Source: Alistipes sp.
GTDB lineage: Bacteria; Bacteroidota; Bacteroidia; Bacteroidales; Rikenellaceae
DNA: 64,000 nt
Reading direction: 5' to 3'
Assembly: GCA_017629035.1 (NCBI GenBank)
Contig: JAGBXX010000015.1
Coordinates: 1-64,000, forward strand
This document shows, in pieces, positions 42,373-51,692 of this stretch. Every line of letters starts with the position of its first letter. Position 1 is the stretch's first letter. The notes beneath the pieces were generated by a model that saw only the letters and a program-made list of their open reading frames with translations, was not told where the DNA came from and did no database searches. The translations under genes were made by a program, and so were the position numbers.

Positions 42373-43548
42373 CTACTCGTTGCGGGCCGACTGGTTACGC
42401 AGCAGGTAGCGATATACACGTACCTCATCTGGATCACCCATCTCCTTACCCTCAACATCCGAGAGTTTTACGCACAACTCCTTTGGTTTGCGTGAGTTAA
42501 TCTGGCAAGACGAGAGCTTCATCACGATATTGCACGAAGCGTGGCCCGTGTCACACGTGAGGTTGGTGCCGATACCAAACATGCACTTGATACGGCCCTC
42601 GCAAGCCTTCTTAATCTGCACCGCCTTCTCAAAGTTCAACGAGTCGCTGAAGACAATACTCTTGGTCATAGGGTCGATACCGAGCTCCTTATATCGTTTG
42701 ATAGCCATGTCGATAAATGCAATAGGGTCGCCCGAATCCTGACGCACACCATCAAACAAGCAGGCATGCTTCTTCGAGAAGTTATTGAAGAATACCTCCG
42801 AGCCGAAGCTATCTGTAAGCGCCGTGCCGAGATATCCGTCGTAGACCTTAACCCAATCCTCCATCGTAAGGTAGTTGGCATTACGTGGACCACCATTTAC
42901 CGCAGCGATAAACATAGGCAGCTCGTGGGGATAGGTACCAATCATCTTCATATCGAGCTCCATGGCAAGATGACAGTTCGACGTACCGGTGCATCCACAA
43001 GGGTTATTTTTGAGGTGCTTGACAACCATTCGCTGCACATCGTACGAGAAGCGGCGGCGAGTACCAAAGTCGGAGAATATAAGGCCATTCTCACGAGCTA
43101 TCTGCTCCTTCTGCTCCAGGCGTGCAATCATAGCCTCAGCGTCGTAGCTATTGCGTAGGTGGAAGAGCTCCGACACGGTAGCAAGCACAGGGATCTCGTA
43201 GAGCGTAACCTTATACATATAGTCAGTCACGTTGATCTGAAGATGACCCTCCTCGTCGAGCCACACGTTGAGCTTCGAGGCGTCGAAGCGGAAGCCACGC
43301 AACCACTCGAAGTAGTTCTGGGGTATATACTTACAATTCTTAATCATGTACTCAAACTCATCGTCCGAGAGCGAGATACGCTCCAAGGCCTTAAGCTCGG
43401 CCCTGAGGTCCTCCAAGAAGTCATTGTCGAAGACTGTCTTCGCACGGTCGTTGAACGTAAACGTACCGATAGCCTGTGGGTAGAGTTTGAAGTAGGCGTA
43501 CGAAGTTGTAAACTTGTACAGGTCAGTGTCTAAGATTGAACGAATCAT
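42373..43548 (-). CDS. pncB: Nicotinate phosphoribosyltransferase (391 aa)
   Basis: Makes nicotinate mononucleotide from nicotinate and PRPP, using ATP, in NAD salvage. Starts IRSILDTDLYKFTTSYAYFKLYP, a strong family opening. Other landmarks: DFGTRRRFSY, GTSNCHLAM, GTYPHELPMF, ALTDSFGSEVFF and GVRQDSGDP. Length usual. Last gene of the pyrD-cinA-pncB operon; 20 bases separate it from cinA. Confidence 0.95.
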   Translation of the reverse strand: MIRSILDTDLYKFTTSYAYFKLYPQAIGTFTFNDRAKTVFDNDFLEDLRAELKALERISLSDDEFEYMIKNCKYIPQNYFEWLRGFRFDASKLNVWLDEEGHLQINVTDYMYKVTLYEIPVLATVSELFHLRNSYDAEAMIARLEQKEQIARENGLIFSDFGTRRRFSYDVQRMVVKHLKNNPCGCTGTSNCHLAMELDMKMIGTYPHELPMFIAAVNGGPRNANYLTMEDWVKVYDGYLGTALTDSFGSEVFFNNFSKKHACLFDGVRQDSGDPIAFIDMAIKRYKELGIDPMTKSIVFSDSLNFEKAVQIKKACEGRIKCMFGIGTNLTCDTGHASCNIVMKLSSCQINSRKPKELCVKLSDVEGKEMGDPDEVRVYRYLLRNQSARNE

Positions 43549-43568
43549 AGCTTTATGTTTGTGTTCGG

Positions 43569-44813
43569 TTATAATCCTTTAAGTTCCTGGTATAGCATCT
43601 CTATTGCGTAAGCCGAGGCACGACTTATTATCTGTCCTCGGTCAGTTCCCGAGTTGCGCATCAGTGCAAATGTCTTGCTCGGCGTAGCAACGGCAATCCA
43701 CACCGTGCCCACGGGTTTTGCCTCGGAGCCACCACCAGGGCCCGCAATGCCCGTAGTAGCTATGGCGTAGTCTGCACCCGCAACACGACGCACACCCTCG
43801 GCCATCTGGCAGGCCACCTGCTCGCTGACAGCTCCATAGGTGATGATATCATCCATGCTCACACCAAGAATATCACGCTTGGCCTCGTTCGAGTAGCTCA
43901 CAACACCCGCCATGAAGTAGCTCGAAGCACCCGGCATGGCGGTAAACTTTGAGGCGATAGTACCTCCGGTACAACTCTCTGCCACAGCGAGCTTTAGAGC
44001 CTTTGCCGTCATTATCTCGTGCACAAGCTGCTCGATAGTTGCCCCCTCGAAGCCCACAATATTATCACCAATAATCGAGCGTAGCAACTCAAACTGGCGA
44101 GATATCTCACCCTCGGCTACCTCGCCATCAACGCCATAAGCAGAGAGTCGCAGGCGAACAATATTGGGCGAGGGAAGATAGGCAAGATGTAGATACTCAG
44201 GCAGTGCATCCTCCCACTCAGAAATACGCTCGGCAAGTATTGACTCAGGGATACCACGGGTAATAAGCGTGCGATGCACGATAGATTGCAACTCGAAGCG
44301 CTCCTTAAGCATAGGTATAACGATATCCTGCATAAGGTGCTCCATCTCGAAAGGCACACCTGGCAGCGATACTACAACGCCACCCTCTGGTGTGTCGAAC
44401 CACATACCTGGTGCTGTACCGTGGGCATTATGTAGCACGGTGCAACACTCGGGCAGCATTGCCTGACCACGATTGAGCTCCGTGAATGGTATACCACGAC
44501 GTGCCAGGAGTCCACGCACATGCTCACCCTCAACCTCGTTATACACGAGCTTCGAGCCGAAATATTGAGCAAGAGTGTGCTTTGTTATATCATCCTTAGT
44601 TGGGCCGAGGCCACCTGTAATAATCACAACATTAGAATTCCGTACTGCACGCTCAAGAGTCTCAACTATGGACTGCTTGTCGTCGCCAATAGAGAGCTTC
44701 TCGGCAATACGAATGCCTACGTTATTGAGCTGACGAGCTATCGACACGGTATTTGTGTCTACGATTTGTCCGATGAGTATCTCGTCGCCAATGGTGATTA
44801 CTGTCGCTTTCAT
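43569..44813 (-). CDS. cinA: CinA family protein: nicotinamide-nucleotide amidohydrolase (414 aa)
   Basis: Two domains. The N-terminal MoCF-type domain (about 1-170; TIGDEILIGQIVDTN, ITGGLGPTKDDITK) belongs to the ADP-ribose pyrophosphatase type. The C-terminal PncC domain (about 255-410) carries AVAESCTGGTIASKFTAMPGA, with the nucleophile Ser, and TTGIAGPGGGSEAKPVGTVWIA. PncC deamidates NMN to nicotinate mononucleotide, the same product as PncB downstream, so the pair forms a pyridine-nucleotide recycling unit. The start codon directly follows the pyrD stop. Confidence 0.95.
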   Translation of the reverse strand: MKATVITIGDEILIGQIVDTNTVSIARQLNNVGIRIAEKLSIGDDKQSIVETLERAVRNSNVVIITGGLGPTKDDITKHTLAQYFGSKLVYNEVEGEHVRGLLARRGIPFTELNRGQAMLPECCTVLHNAHGTAPGMWFDTPEGGVVVSLPGVPFEMEHLMQDIVIPMLKERFELQSIVHRTLITRGIPESILAERISEWEDALPEYLHLAYLPSPNIVRLRLSAYGVDGEVAEGEISRQFELLRSIIGDNIVGFEGATIEQLVHEIMTAKALKLAVAESCTGGTIASKFTAMPGASSYFMAGVVSYSNEAKRDILGVSMDDIITYGAVSEQVACQMAEGVRRVAGADYAIATTGIAGPGGGSEAKPVGTVWIAVATPSKTFALMRNSGTDRGQIISRASAYAIEMLYQELKGL

Positions 44814-45848
44814 CTACCTACGGGTTGTTAAATTCTTTGATGCAATACGCTTGGTTGTCCTTCGCAATAGCTTGAGGCCATTCTCACGCACACCGCTGCT
44901 GAGCGCCACCAACGATGCTCCCGCCTCGAACATTCGCTCAATATCCTCGGGTGTCATCATACCTCCCGAGCCGATAATCGGATAGTTGTAGTCGCTGCGC
45001 TGGGCAACATAGCGCACCACCTCGAGTGCACGTTCCGTAAGCATAGCGCCACACACTGCTCCCCTCTCCTCGTTGGCAAGGGCCGTTGAGCCCGACACCG
45101 CCTCGATACCGTCGAGTGGTGTCTCGATAAGTATGCTAACAACTATATCGAGCTCCTCCTGTGTCATATCGGGCGATATCTTAACCAGAATAGGACGATA
45201 GTCGAGCTGTCCACGACGGAACTCAAACATAGGCTCGATGAGCGACAATATCTCCTCGCGAGTGCGTGGCACAAACTGCTTTGCGGCAGTGTTGCACGAG
45301 AGGTTCACAACAAAGAAATCGACATACTGATACATATTGCGGAACACACGCAGGTACTCCTTGACGATATTCTTTGGCGGTGTTGTTGTGAGCTTGCCGA
45401 TGTTGCAACCGATCACAAGGTTGCGTGTAAACTTATTTCGTCGACGCACATTACGCATAACATACTCAAGGCCCAAGTTTGGCGCTCCCGAGTTGTTTAG
45501 CAGCGAGTTACGCTTACGAATACGGCTCAAGCGAGGACGTGGCGTACCGGGCTGAGGACGTGGTGTCACAGAGCCTATCTCGACAAAGCCAAAGCCTGTA
45601 GATGCAAGCTCGGTGAGATGGTCGCCATTGGGGTCGAAGCCTGCGGCAATTCCGATAGGATTCTGGAAGTGTATGCCCATAACCTCACGCTCAAGGCTGT
45701 TGGTACGGGGCGCAAGAGTTCGTCTAAGATACCACTTACCAAGGGGCAGAGCACCGACAAAACGCAACATACCAAGGCGGATGTTGTGGGCCACCTCGGC
45801 AGGAAATATGCGTAAAATATGTTGAAAAAGCGAACGTCTCATCGCCAT
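44814..45848 (-). CDS. pyrD: Dihydroorotate dehydrogenase, class 2 (344 aa)
   Basis: Oxidises dihydroorotate to orotate with FMN and a quinone at the membrane. The frame is open 31 codons further (to 45941), but the ATG at 45848 gives the usual start (MAMRRSLFQHILRIFPAEVAHN), an amphipathic helix that touches the membrane. Visible: FQNPIGIAAGFDPNGD, FVEIGSVTPRPQPGTPRPRL, VVNLSCNTA with the catalytic Ser, VKISPD, and IGSGGMMTPEDIERMFEAGA. Leads the operon with cinA and pncB. Confidence 0.95.
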   Translation of the reverse strand: MAMRRSLFQHILRIFPAEVAHNIRLGMLRFVGALPLGKWYLRRTLAPRTNSLEREVMGIHFQNPIGIAAGFDPNGDHLTELASTGFGFVEIGSVTPRPQPGTPRPRLSRIRKRNSLLNNSGAPNLGLEYVMRNVRRRNKFTRNLVIGCNIGKLTTTPPKNIVKEYLRVFRNMYQYVDFFVVNLSCNTAAKQFVPRTREEILSLIEPMFEFRRGQLDYRPILVKISPDMTQEELDIVVSILIETPLDGIEAVSGSTALANEERGAVCGAMLTERALEVVRYVAQRSDYNYPIIGSGGMMTPEDIERMFEAGASLVALSSGVRENGLKLLRRTTKRIASKNLTTRR

Positions 45849-45958
45849 TAATCTATGATTAATAGTACAAATATACAAAAAAAGGCTATGATTGTAGCCT
45901 AAGAGTGAAGATTTATTTATTTTACTAATGCAAGAGAGCAATTATTGAGCCCCGAGAG

Positions 45959-46954
45959 CTAAAAATATTCGTTGCGATAGGAGTAGCTGTTGCGAATCTT
46001 CTCGAACTCCTCGGCATGAGATTTAAGATAGGCGCTCTCTTCCGAAATAGGATAGTACTCCTCTATACTATCGCACATCTGCTTCCAACCAATTTTGCGT
46101 ATCTTCGTAGGCTCGACCTCAGAGGGATACCAATCAACAATAGGGAGTTCGAAATATTGAGCTACTGCACTAATTACCATTGCAGTAGCATTAGCCTTTC
46201 CCTGGAGCGAGTAACCAGCAACATGGGGTGTAGCAAGTGCGCTATTTGCGAGCACACGAGCATCGAGCAGAGGCTCATTCTCCCAAACATCGAATATATA
46301 TCTATGCGAAGAATTGGCCAATAGAGAGTTATCCACCACACCACCTCGTGAGGCGTTGAGTATCGTAGCCTCGGGGCGCAGTTTTGCAAGCAGTGTGTCG
46401 TCGAGCAGATGATATGTCGAACTATCCAGCGGAGTGTGAAAAGTGAGTATGTCGCAACGCTCTGCAAGCTCCTCTATCGAGCGGAAGTCGCCACCCTCAC
46501 GCTCCTTGCGTGGTGGATCGCACTCCAAGACCTTGAAACCCCAGCTCGAGGCATACTCCGACACCAGCGAGCCCACCGAGCCCACGCCAACAACGCCCAA
46601 TGTATACTCCTCGGGAGATTTACCGTCAGCCATCACAACGTGTCGAAGTGCTGCGGCCACCCACTGCAACACACCTCGAGCATTGCATCCTCGGGCATTA
46701 TACACCTTTATACCATGCTTCGAGCAGTAGTCCATGTCGATATGGTCGGTGCCGATGGTTGCCGTAGCGATAAACCTAACGCTCGAGCCACCAAGCAGCG
46801 CCTCATTGCAACGGGTACGAGTGCGGACAATGAGTGCATCGACACCCTCGAGCATCTCGGCCGAAATATCGACTCCACGCTCGTAGCGCACCTCGGCATA
46901 GGGCTCCAACACACCCCGAATAAATGGGATATCTTGATCGATGACTACACGCAT
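45959..46954 (-). CDS. pdxB: Erythronate-4-phosphate dehydrogenase (331 aa)
   Basis: NAD-dependent D-2-hydroxyacid dehydrogenase of the DXP-independent branch of pyridoxal phosphate synthesis. Visible: RVVIDQDIPFIRGVLEPYAEVRY, ATIGTDHIDMDYC, the PdxB-typical ARGCNARGVLQWV, Rossmann loop GVVGVGSVGSLV, FHTPLDSSTYHL, LNASRGGVVDN (catalytic Arg) and TPHVAGYSLQGKA with the catalytic His. Slightly shorter than E. coli PdxB at the C terminus. Single gene, 110 bases upstream of the pyrD operon on the same strand. Confidence 0.93.
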   Translation of the reverse strand: MRVVIDQDIPFIRGVLEPYAEVRYERGVDISAEMLEGVDALIVRTRTRCNEALLGGSSVRFIATATIGTDHIDMDYCSKHGIKVYNARGCNARGVLQWVAAALRHVVMADGKSPEEYTLGVVGVGSVGSLVSEYASSWGFKVLECDPPRKEREGGDFRSIEELAERCDILTFHTPLDSSTYHLLDDTLLAKLRPEATILNASRGGVVDNSLLANSSHRYIFDVWENEPLLDARVLANSALATPHVAGYSLQGKANATAMVISAVAQYFELPIVDWYPSEVEPTKIRKIGWKQMCDSIEEYYPISEESAYLKSHAEEFEKIRNSYSYRNEYF

Positions 46955-47022
46955 AATCTCCGCTTACACTCCTTTTACGTAGTAAATTTTTACAAAGATA
47001 CTCAATTTTCCAAAAATTATAC

Positions 47023-47030
47023 TATATTTG
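47023..47030 (+). promoter_or_regulatory. -7 promoter element for the agmatinase-family gene
   Basis: TATATTTG, 61 bases before the ATG at 47092. Confidence 0.4.
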
Positions 47031-47091
47031 CATGATATTTTAGTGTGGTGCGGTGAAATTATTTTACCCTTAAAAACTAAAAAGTACAGCT

Positions 47092-48156
47092 ATGTCAACG
47101 CAAGATAGAAAGTTTGATCCCAATGCCATTATTCCCGACAACGGAAACTATTTCGGCATACCACTAAGCCCCGAGGAGGCTGCTCTGGTGCTAATATCGG
47201 CCCCCTGGGATACCACAGTATCTACTCGAGCAGGTAGCTCCTATGCCCCCGATGCAATCATCGAGGCATCACGCTTTATCGACTTCTACGAGCCCTCAGC
47301 CCCCAACAGCTGGCGCAAGGGCATAGCCACAGCACCAATCGACTACTCTATCCAGGATCTATCGCATCGTCTGCGTTCGGACGCCGACAAGATCATATCG
47401 CTAAGCCACTCCGACGCCGAGTATCTCTTCGACAATATCATGTATGAGCGCCGTCTGCGACGTATCAACGAGGCCTCAATGAGTATCAACGACAAGATAT
47501 ACAAGCAGTCAAAGCAGTGGCTCGAGCATGGCAAGATTGTGGGTCTTGTGGGTGGCGACCAGTCTACGGCCTACGGAAATATCCGTGCTGTGGGCGAGCA
47601 CCACGGCCACATAGGCATTCTGCACATCGACGCCAGCTGCAACCTCAAAGAGGAGCGCTACGGATTTACACACTCCCACGCCTCGATCATGCACAACGTG
47701 CTTCGTGATGTGGAGGCTGTGGACAAGCTCGTGTCGGTAGGCGTGCGTGAGTTCAGCCCACGTGAGTGGGAACGTGCTGAGAGCGATGAGCGCATACGTC
47801 TATTTACGGGTCAATACATCTGGGCACAGCACTTCGAGGGTGTAAACTGGTCAACCATAGCCGACGAGATTGTCAACGAGCTACCAGAGAAGGTATATAT
47901 TTCGCTCGACATCGACGGCCTCACCGTGGAGTGCTCCCCACACACCGGCTCAACTATCTCGGGAGGACTACGCTTCCCGGAGGTGGTATATCTCTTTGGC
48001 AAGATCGTGGCCTCGGGACGCAAGATCGTGGGCTTCGACCTCACGGAGGTGGTGCCCGATGTTGACGACAAGACCGATGCAATGATTGCTGCTCGACTAC
48101 TCTTCAAGATGTGTAGCATGGCGCTCAAGCATGCCGAGTGCGACGACGTACTCTAA
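47092..48156 (+). CDS. Agmatinase/arginase-family protein with altered metal site (354 aa)
   Basis: The ureohydrolase fold is clear along the whole length: APWDTTVSTRAGSSYAPDAI, GLVGGDQSTAYGNI, ILHIDASCNL, SVGVREFSPRE, ISLDIDGLTVE and GFDLTEVVPDVDDKTDAMIAARLL. In active enzymes the two Mn ions are held by GGDH, DAHxD and DxDxxDP. Here the first His is Gln157, the DAHxD motif is Asp180-Ala-Ser182-Cys-Asn184, and only Asp180, Asp273 and Asp275 remain. Half the ligands are lost, so classical agmatine hydrolysis is doubtful; a binding or regulatory role, or another metal or substrate, is possible. The gene is followed by nhaA after 37 bases. Confidence 0.8.
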   Translation: MSTQDRKFDPNAIIPDNGNYFGIPLSPEEAALVLISAPWDTTVSTRAGSSYAPDAIIEASRFIDFYEPSAPNSWRKGIATAPIDYSIQDLSHRLRSDADKIISLSHSDAEYLFDNIMYERRLRRINEASMSINDKIYKQSKQWLEHGKIVGLVGGDQSTAYGNIRAVGEHHGHIGILHIDASCNLKEERYGFTHSHASIMHNVLRDVEAVDKLVSVGVREFSPREWERAESDERIRLFTGQYIWAQHFEGVNWSTIADEIVNELPEKVYISLDIDGLTVECSPHTGSTISGGLRFPEVVYLFGKIVASGRKIVGFDLTEVVPDVDDKTDAMIAARLLFKMCSMALKHAECDDVL

Positions 48157-48193
48157 CTCACACAAGAATGTTGCAACTAAAACCTTAGGCTGT

Positions 48194-49567
48194 ATGTCGA
48201 TATTTACGAAATTTGGAAGAGTGAAACATTTTCACATCCTCTCACAGCGTGGACACAACTTTTTGCAGGCACCCTGGGCTGGTGGTATAGTCCTGGTGGT
48301 GTGCGTAGTAATAGCGATGTTGCTTGCCAACCTACCCGCCACATCGCACCTCTACCACAAGCTGCTACACATGGAGCTCGGCTTGTGGGTTGACGGCAAG
48401 CTCTTCCCTGAGTCGATGACCGTCGAGAAGTTTGTAAACGACGCCCTGATGGTGGTATTCTTCTTCACCGTGGGCCTTGAGATTCGTCGTGAGCTATCAC
48501 ACGGAGAGCTATCCACACCCAAGAAGGCTATTCTGCCTATTGTGGCGGCGCTGGGCGGAATGTTGGTTCCAGCGATAATCTACACAGCCTTCAACTTCGG
48601 CACAGAGAGCATAAGTGGCTGGGGTATACCTACGGCTACGGATATCGCCTTTGCCATAGGTATCATGTCGCTGCTTGGTAACCGAGTACCTGTATCCCTC
48701 AAGGTATTCCTCACGGCACTGGCTGTTGCCGACGACCTTGGCGCTATTCTGGTGATTGCACTGTTCTATGGTCAGACACCAAATTTGCTACTGCTCGGCA
48801 TTGCGATACTAATCATGGTTGGTGTTTACTTCATGCGTCGCATGGGCGAGTTTAGGATGATTGCCTACCTCATACCAGCATGTATCGTATGGATTCTGTT
48901 CTACTACTCGGGCGTTCACGCCACAATCTCGGGTGTAGCCATGGCCATGCTCATACCTACAACACCTCGCTACAGCCGCTCATACTATCTCCACAAGGCA
49001 GATATCATCGAGCGTGGCTTGCGTGAGGCCGACAAGATTGCCGACCCTAACCGAGCTGAAGAGGAGCGTCTGTACCATATACACCGCATGAAGCAGATTT
49101 CTGATGGCGCAGAGAGCATGAGCCACCGTGTTGAGCACCTGCTTATGCCCTATGTCAACTTCCTTATCATGCCAATCTTTGCACTCGTAAACGCAGGTGT
49201 GCATATCGAGTCAGTGGACTACTTCAACATATTTGAGTATAGCGCCGAGATAGGATCAATAGGCATGGGTATATTCTTTGGCCTGGTGCTTGGCAAACCT
49301 ATCGGTATCTCGCTATTTAGCTACATTGCCATCAAGCTCGGTATTGCTGAGCGTCCCGCCTCGTCATCATGGGGATTGCTCTTTGCCGTGGCATGTCTTG
49401 GTGGTATTGGCTTTACCATGTCTATCTTTGTCGACAACCTCGCCTTTGACATGGCCACACAGCTCGACTTTATCAACAAGGGTAAGATATCTATCCTCAT
49501 AGGCTCTACCGTGGCGGCACTGCTCGGCTCGGCGCTCATAATAGCATTAACCAAGAGAGAGAAATAA
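48194..49567 (+). CDS. nhaA: Na+/H+ antiporter NhaA (457 aa)
   Basis: Inner-membrane antiporter for Na+ and pH balance. ATG 48194 gives MSIFTKFGRVKHF; a longer TTG frame would run into the upstream gene. About twelve helices, with FVNDALMVVFFFTVGLEIRREL, GIPTATDIAFAIGIMSLLG and ALAVADDLGAILVIALFYG, the last bearing the two essential Asp of the NhaA ion site. A cytoplasmic loop of ~60 residues (about 262-325) between the halves is longer than in E. coli. C-terminal half has GLVLGKPIGI and GIGFTMSIFVDNLAF. Confidence 0.95.
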   Translation: MSIFTKFGRVKHFHILSQRGHNFLQAPWAGGIVLVVCVVIAMLLANLPATSHLYHKLLHMELGLWVDGKLFPESMTVEKFVNDALMVVFFFTVGLEIRRELSHGELSTPKKAILPIVAALGGMLVPAIIYTAFNFGTESISGWGIPTATDIAFAIGIMSLLGNRVPVSLKVFLTALAVADDLGAILVIALFYGQTPNLLLLGIAILIMVGVYFMRRMGEFRMIAYLIPACIVWILFYYSGVHATISGVAMAMLIPTTPRYSRSYYLHKADIIERGLREADKIADPNRAEEERLYHIHRMKQISDGAESMSHRVEHLLMPYVNFLIMPIFALVNAGVHIESVDYFNIFEYSAEIGSIGMGIFFGLVLGKPIGISLFSYIAIKLGIAERPASSSWGLLFAVACLGGIGFTMSIFVDNLAFDMATQLDFINKGKISILIGSTVAALLGSALIIALTKREK

Positions 49568-49582
49568 ACTACACTTTAGAAT

Positions 49583-50275
49583 ATGAAGAATGGACTTTTG
49601 GCCCTCGTGGCCATGTTGGTTATCCTCGGCACTGCGGCGTGTAATCGTGGTGGCTCGAGCTCGGATAACATCGTCATGGAGAATAGTATCGACTCAGTGT
49701 CGTATGCCATTGGCATGAACATGGGTCTTAACCTCTTTGACAAGGATTCGCTCATCAATATCGACGTTGTGTGCCAGGCTATCAAGGATGTCTACAATGC
49801 CGATGTCAAGCTCAACGACGACGAGGCACGCTACGCCTTTTTGAAGTATATGAACTTCGACGTATATGAGCGTACCAAGGCCCTCGAGAATCAGTTTTTG
49901 GATGATCTGCGCAAGAGCGACCGTAAGTATGTGGCTACAAACTCAGGACTCACGTACAAGATTATCGACCTGGGCGATGTTAAGAGCGCTATACGCAACA
50001 GCCGTGACAGCGTGGTTATGAACTATACGGTGCAGAATATTGCGGGCGAGAAGCTCGACTCTACATATATGTCGAAAAAGACGCTACGCTGCCCTCTCAG
50101 CCGACTCCCCAAGGGTCTTCAGGAGGCTGTGCGCCTTATCGGCCCTGGTGGTCACATGATGGTGTGGATACCTTCGGCCTTGGCCTTCAGCTCAGCGGGC
50201 TGCGACTCGATTGGCGTGAAGCCTAACCAGATGCTCTTCTACGAGGTTCATCTCAGGGATATTGCGAAACGATAA
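49583..50275 (+). CDS. FKBP-like lipoprotein (230 aa)
   Basis: The signal peptide ends in LGTAAC (lipobox) and the mature N terminus is Gly/Ser-rich. Residues ~35-115 form an FkpA-type N-terminal helical region (SVSYAIGMNMGLNL). The C-terminal ~100 residues have FKBP strands (SVVMNYTVQNIAGEKLDSTY, FYEVHLRDIAK) and the GLQEAVRLIGPGGHMMVWIPSALAF segment. Several aromatic residues of the isomerase pocket are not obvious, so catalytic proline isomerase activity is uncertain; chaperone function is possible. The next gene is related and follows after 24 bases. Confidence 0.75.
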   Translation: MKNGLLALVAMLVILGTAACNRGGSSSDNIVMENSIDSVSYAIGMNMGLNLFDKDSLINIDVVCQAIKDVYNADVKLNDDEARYAFLKYMNFDVYERTKALENQFLDDLRKSDRKYVATNSGLTYKIIDLGDVKSAIRNSRDSVVMNYTVQNIAGEKLDSTYMSKKTLRCPLSRLPKGLQEAVRLIGPGGHMMVWIPSALAFSSAGCDSIGVKPNQMLFYEVHLRDIAKR

Positions 50276-50299
50276 ATGAACATTTATAAATTATTAACT

Positions 50300-51622
50300 A
50301 TGAAGAAAATCTTTTTTGCTGTGGCGCTCATTGCCACACTTGTGTCGTGCGGCAACAACGACAAGCTCTACTTCGCCGAGGTAGAGAACCGCACTATCAA
50401 CGACCCTAATGCCGAGTTCGACACACTCTCTTATGCTATGGGTATGAACTATGCTCTCTACCTCCAGCTCAAGGCTCCAGAGCTTAAGTACGACAACGAG
50501 GTGATGGCTCAGTCATTCATCAACACTCTTAGCAACAAGTTTATCTCATTCCAGACTCTCGAGTCTATCCAGCGTGAGCTCTCTGAGCGTCTTATGCCCT
50601 ACCAGAACGCTATGCGTCAGCGTATGTTCTCTCGCGATGTCACTATCGAGATCCCAGAGATCTACGACGAGAACTTCACAAGCGCAATGCTCACCGAGAA
50701 GATGGCATGTGTGAATGCTACAATGCTCATGTTGCAGAACACACCTTTCAACGCACACTACATCGCTGAGGGTATTCGTGACGTGAAGAGCGTTCAGGCA
50801 GACAGCCTTATCAACGAGTCAACAAAGATCACTGTTGAGGATGCTATGCAGTTTATCCGCAAGGCTCAGATCTCTGATATCACTAAGAACATGGCTACAT
50901 CGGCTGACGCTTGGATGGCTGACATCGCAACAAAGCCAGGTGTTCAGGCTCTCGAGATCGACGGCAACACTATCTACTACCGCATCGACAACGAGGGTGG
51001 TGTGAAGCCAGAGGTTCAGGATAGCATCGCAGTAAACTACGCTGTATATAGCTACCGTGGTCGCCTTGTTGAGTCTACAGACTCACGCCTTAAGATGGCT
51101 AACGAGGCTATCGAGAAGCTCAAGCAGGATACAAGCATGACCGACGATGCACGCAACAGCCGCATCGAGATGGTAAACAAGCAGATTGACCAGATGATCA
51201 ACAAGAAGATTGTCCTCGAGCAGTTCCGTATCCCAGCTATCAAGCACTGCTTGCCACTCATCGGCGAGTTCGGTAAGATCACCATCTGGGCACCTTCGAA
51301 GTTTGGTGTACGTGCTCAGTCACTCATCCCTGGCGAGCCTGTAGTAATCACTGTAGAGCTCAACAAGATCACCAAGAACAAGGTTGCTCCAAAGCTCATC
51401 ACCCCAGCACAGCCAACTAAGATCGAGGGTCAGGCCCCTGCCAAGGTATCGCTCACAGCACCTAACGGTCAGCCTGCTAAGGTTGTAAACCAGGGCGTGA
51501 AGGTCGAGGCTAAGCCTGCGAAGGGTGCTGGTCAGCCAGCAAAGATCTCGATGCCAGCACGCAAGCCTATCGTTGCCGAGAAGAAGCAGCTCAAGGCTCA
51601 GCCTGCTCCTGAGAAGAAGTAA
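50300..51622 (+). CDS. FKBP-like lipoprotein with Pro/Ala/Lys-rich tail (440 aa)
   Basis: ATG 50300 gives the signal peptide KKIFFAVALIATLVSC with lipobox; the frame is open to 50276 but adds nothing useful. The N-terminal part (TLSYAMGMNYALYLQLKAP) parallels the preceding protein, and an FKBP-like segment follows (SIAVNYAVYSYRGRLVEST ... IGEFGKITIWAPSKFGV). A helical insert splits the FKBP part, with an internal coil AIEKLKQDTSMTDDARNSR. The last ~70 residues are low complexity (repeats of QPAKV, PAKIS, KPA), likely an unfolded basic tail. Duplication partner of 49583-50275; probably a periplasmic or outer-membrane folding factor. Confidence 0.72.
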   Translation: MKKIFFAVALIATLVSCGNNDKLYFAEVENRTINDPNAEFDTLSYAMGMNYALYLQLKAPELKYDNEVMAQSFINTLSNKFISFQTLESIQRELSERLMPYQNAMRQRMFSRDVTIEIPEIYDENFTSAMLTEKMACVNATMLMLQNTPFNAHYIAEGIRDVKSVQADSLINESTKITVEDAMQFIRKAQISDITKNMATSADAWMADIATKPGVQALEIDGNTIYYRIDNEGGVKPEVQDSIAVNYAVYSYRGRLVESTDSRLKMANEAIEKLKQDTSMTDDARNSRIEMVNKQIDQMINKKIVLEQFRIPAIKHCLPLIGEFGKITIWAPSKFGVRAQSLIPGEPVVITVELNKITKNKVAPKLITPAQPTKIEGQAPAKVSLTAPNGQPAKVVNQGVKVEAKPAKGAGQPAKISMPARKPIVAEKKQLKAQPAPEKK

Positions 51623-51639
51623 TAAAAAGCATATAGCAC

Positions 51640-51676
51640 AAAAAAATATGGCTGCCCCGTCGGGCAGCCATATTTA
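51640..51676. terminator. Bidirectional terminator between converging genes
   Basis: AATATGGCTGCCC and GGGCAGCCATATT arms. The minus strand has a T-run after the stem, serving the sensor kinase gene; the plus strand serves the FKBP-like gene. Confidence 0.85.
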
Positions 51677-51692
51677 TTATATAGATATAGGT

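Noticed and set aside
42541..43158. 205-codon plus-strand frame
   Set aside because: Antisense to pncB, which is full-length with clear motifs.
45849..45941. Longer pyrD start
   Set aside because: The extra 31 residues do not resemble class 2 dihydroorotate dehydrogenases; the ATG at 45848 gives the expected amphipathic helix.
46409..47035. 208-codon plus-strand frame
   Set aside because: Antisense to pdxB; runs over the pdxB promoter side without any domain.
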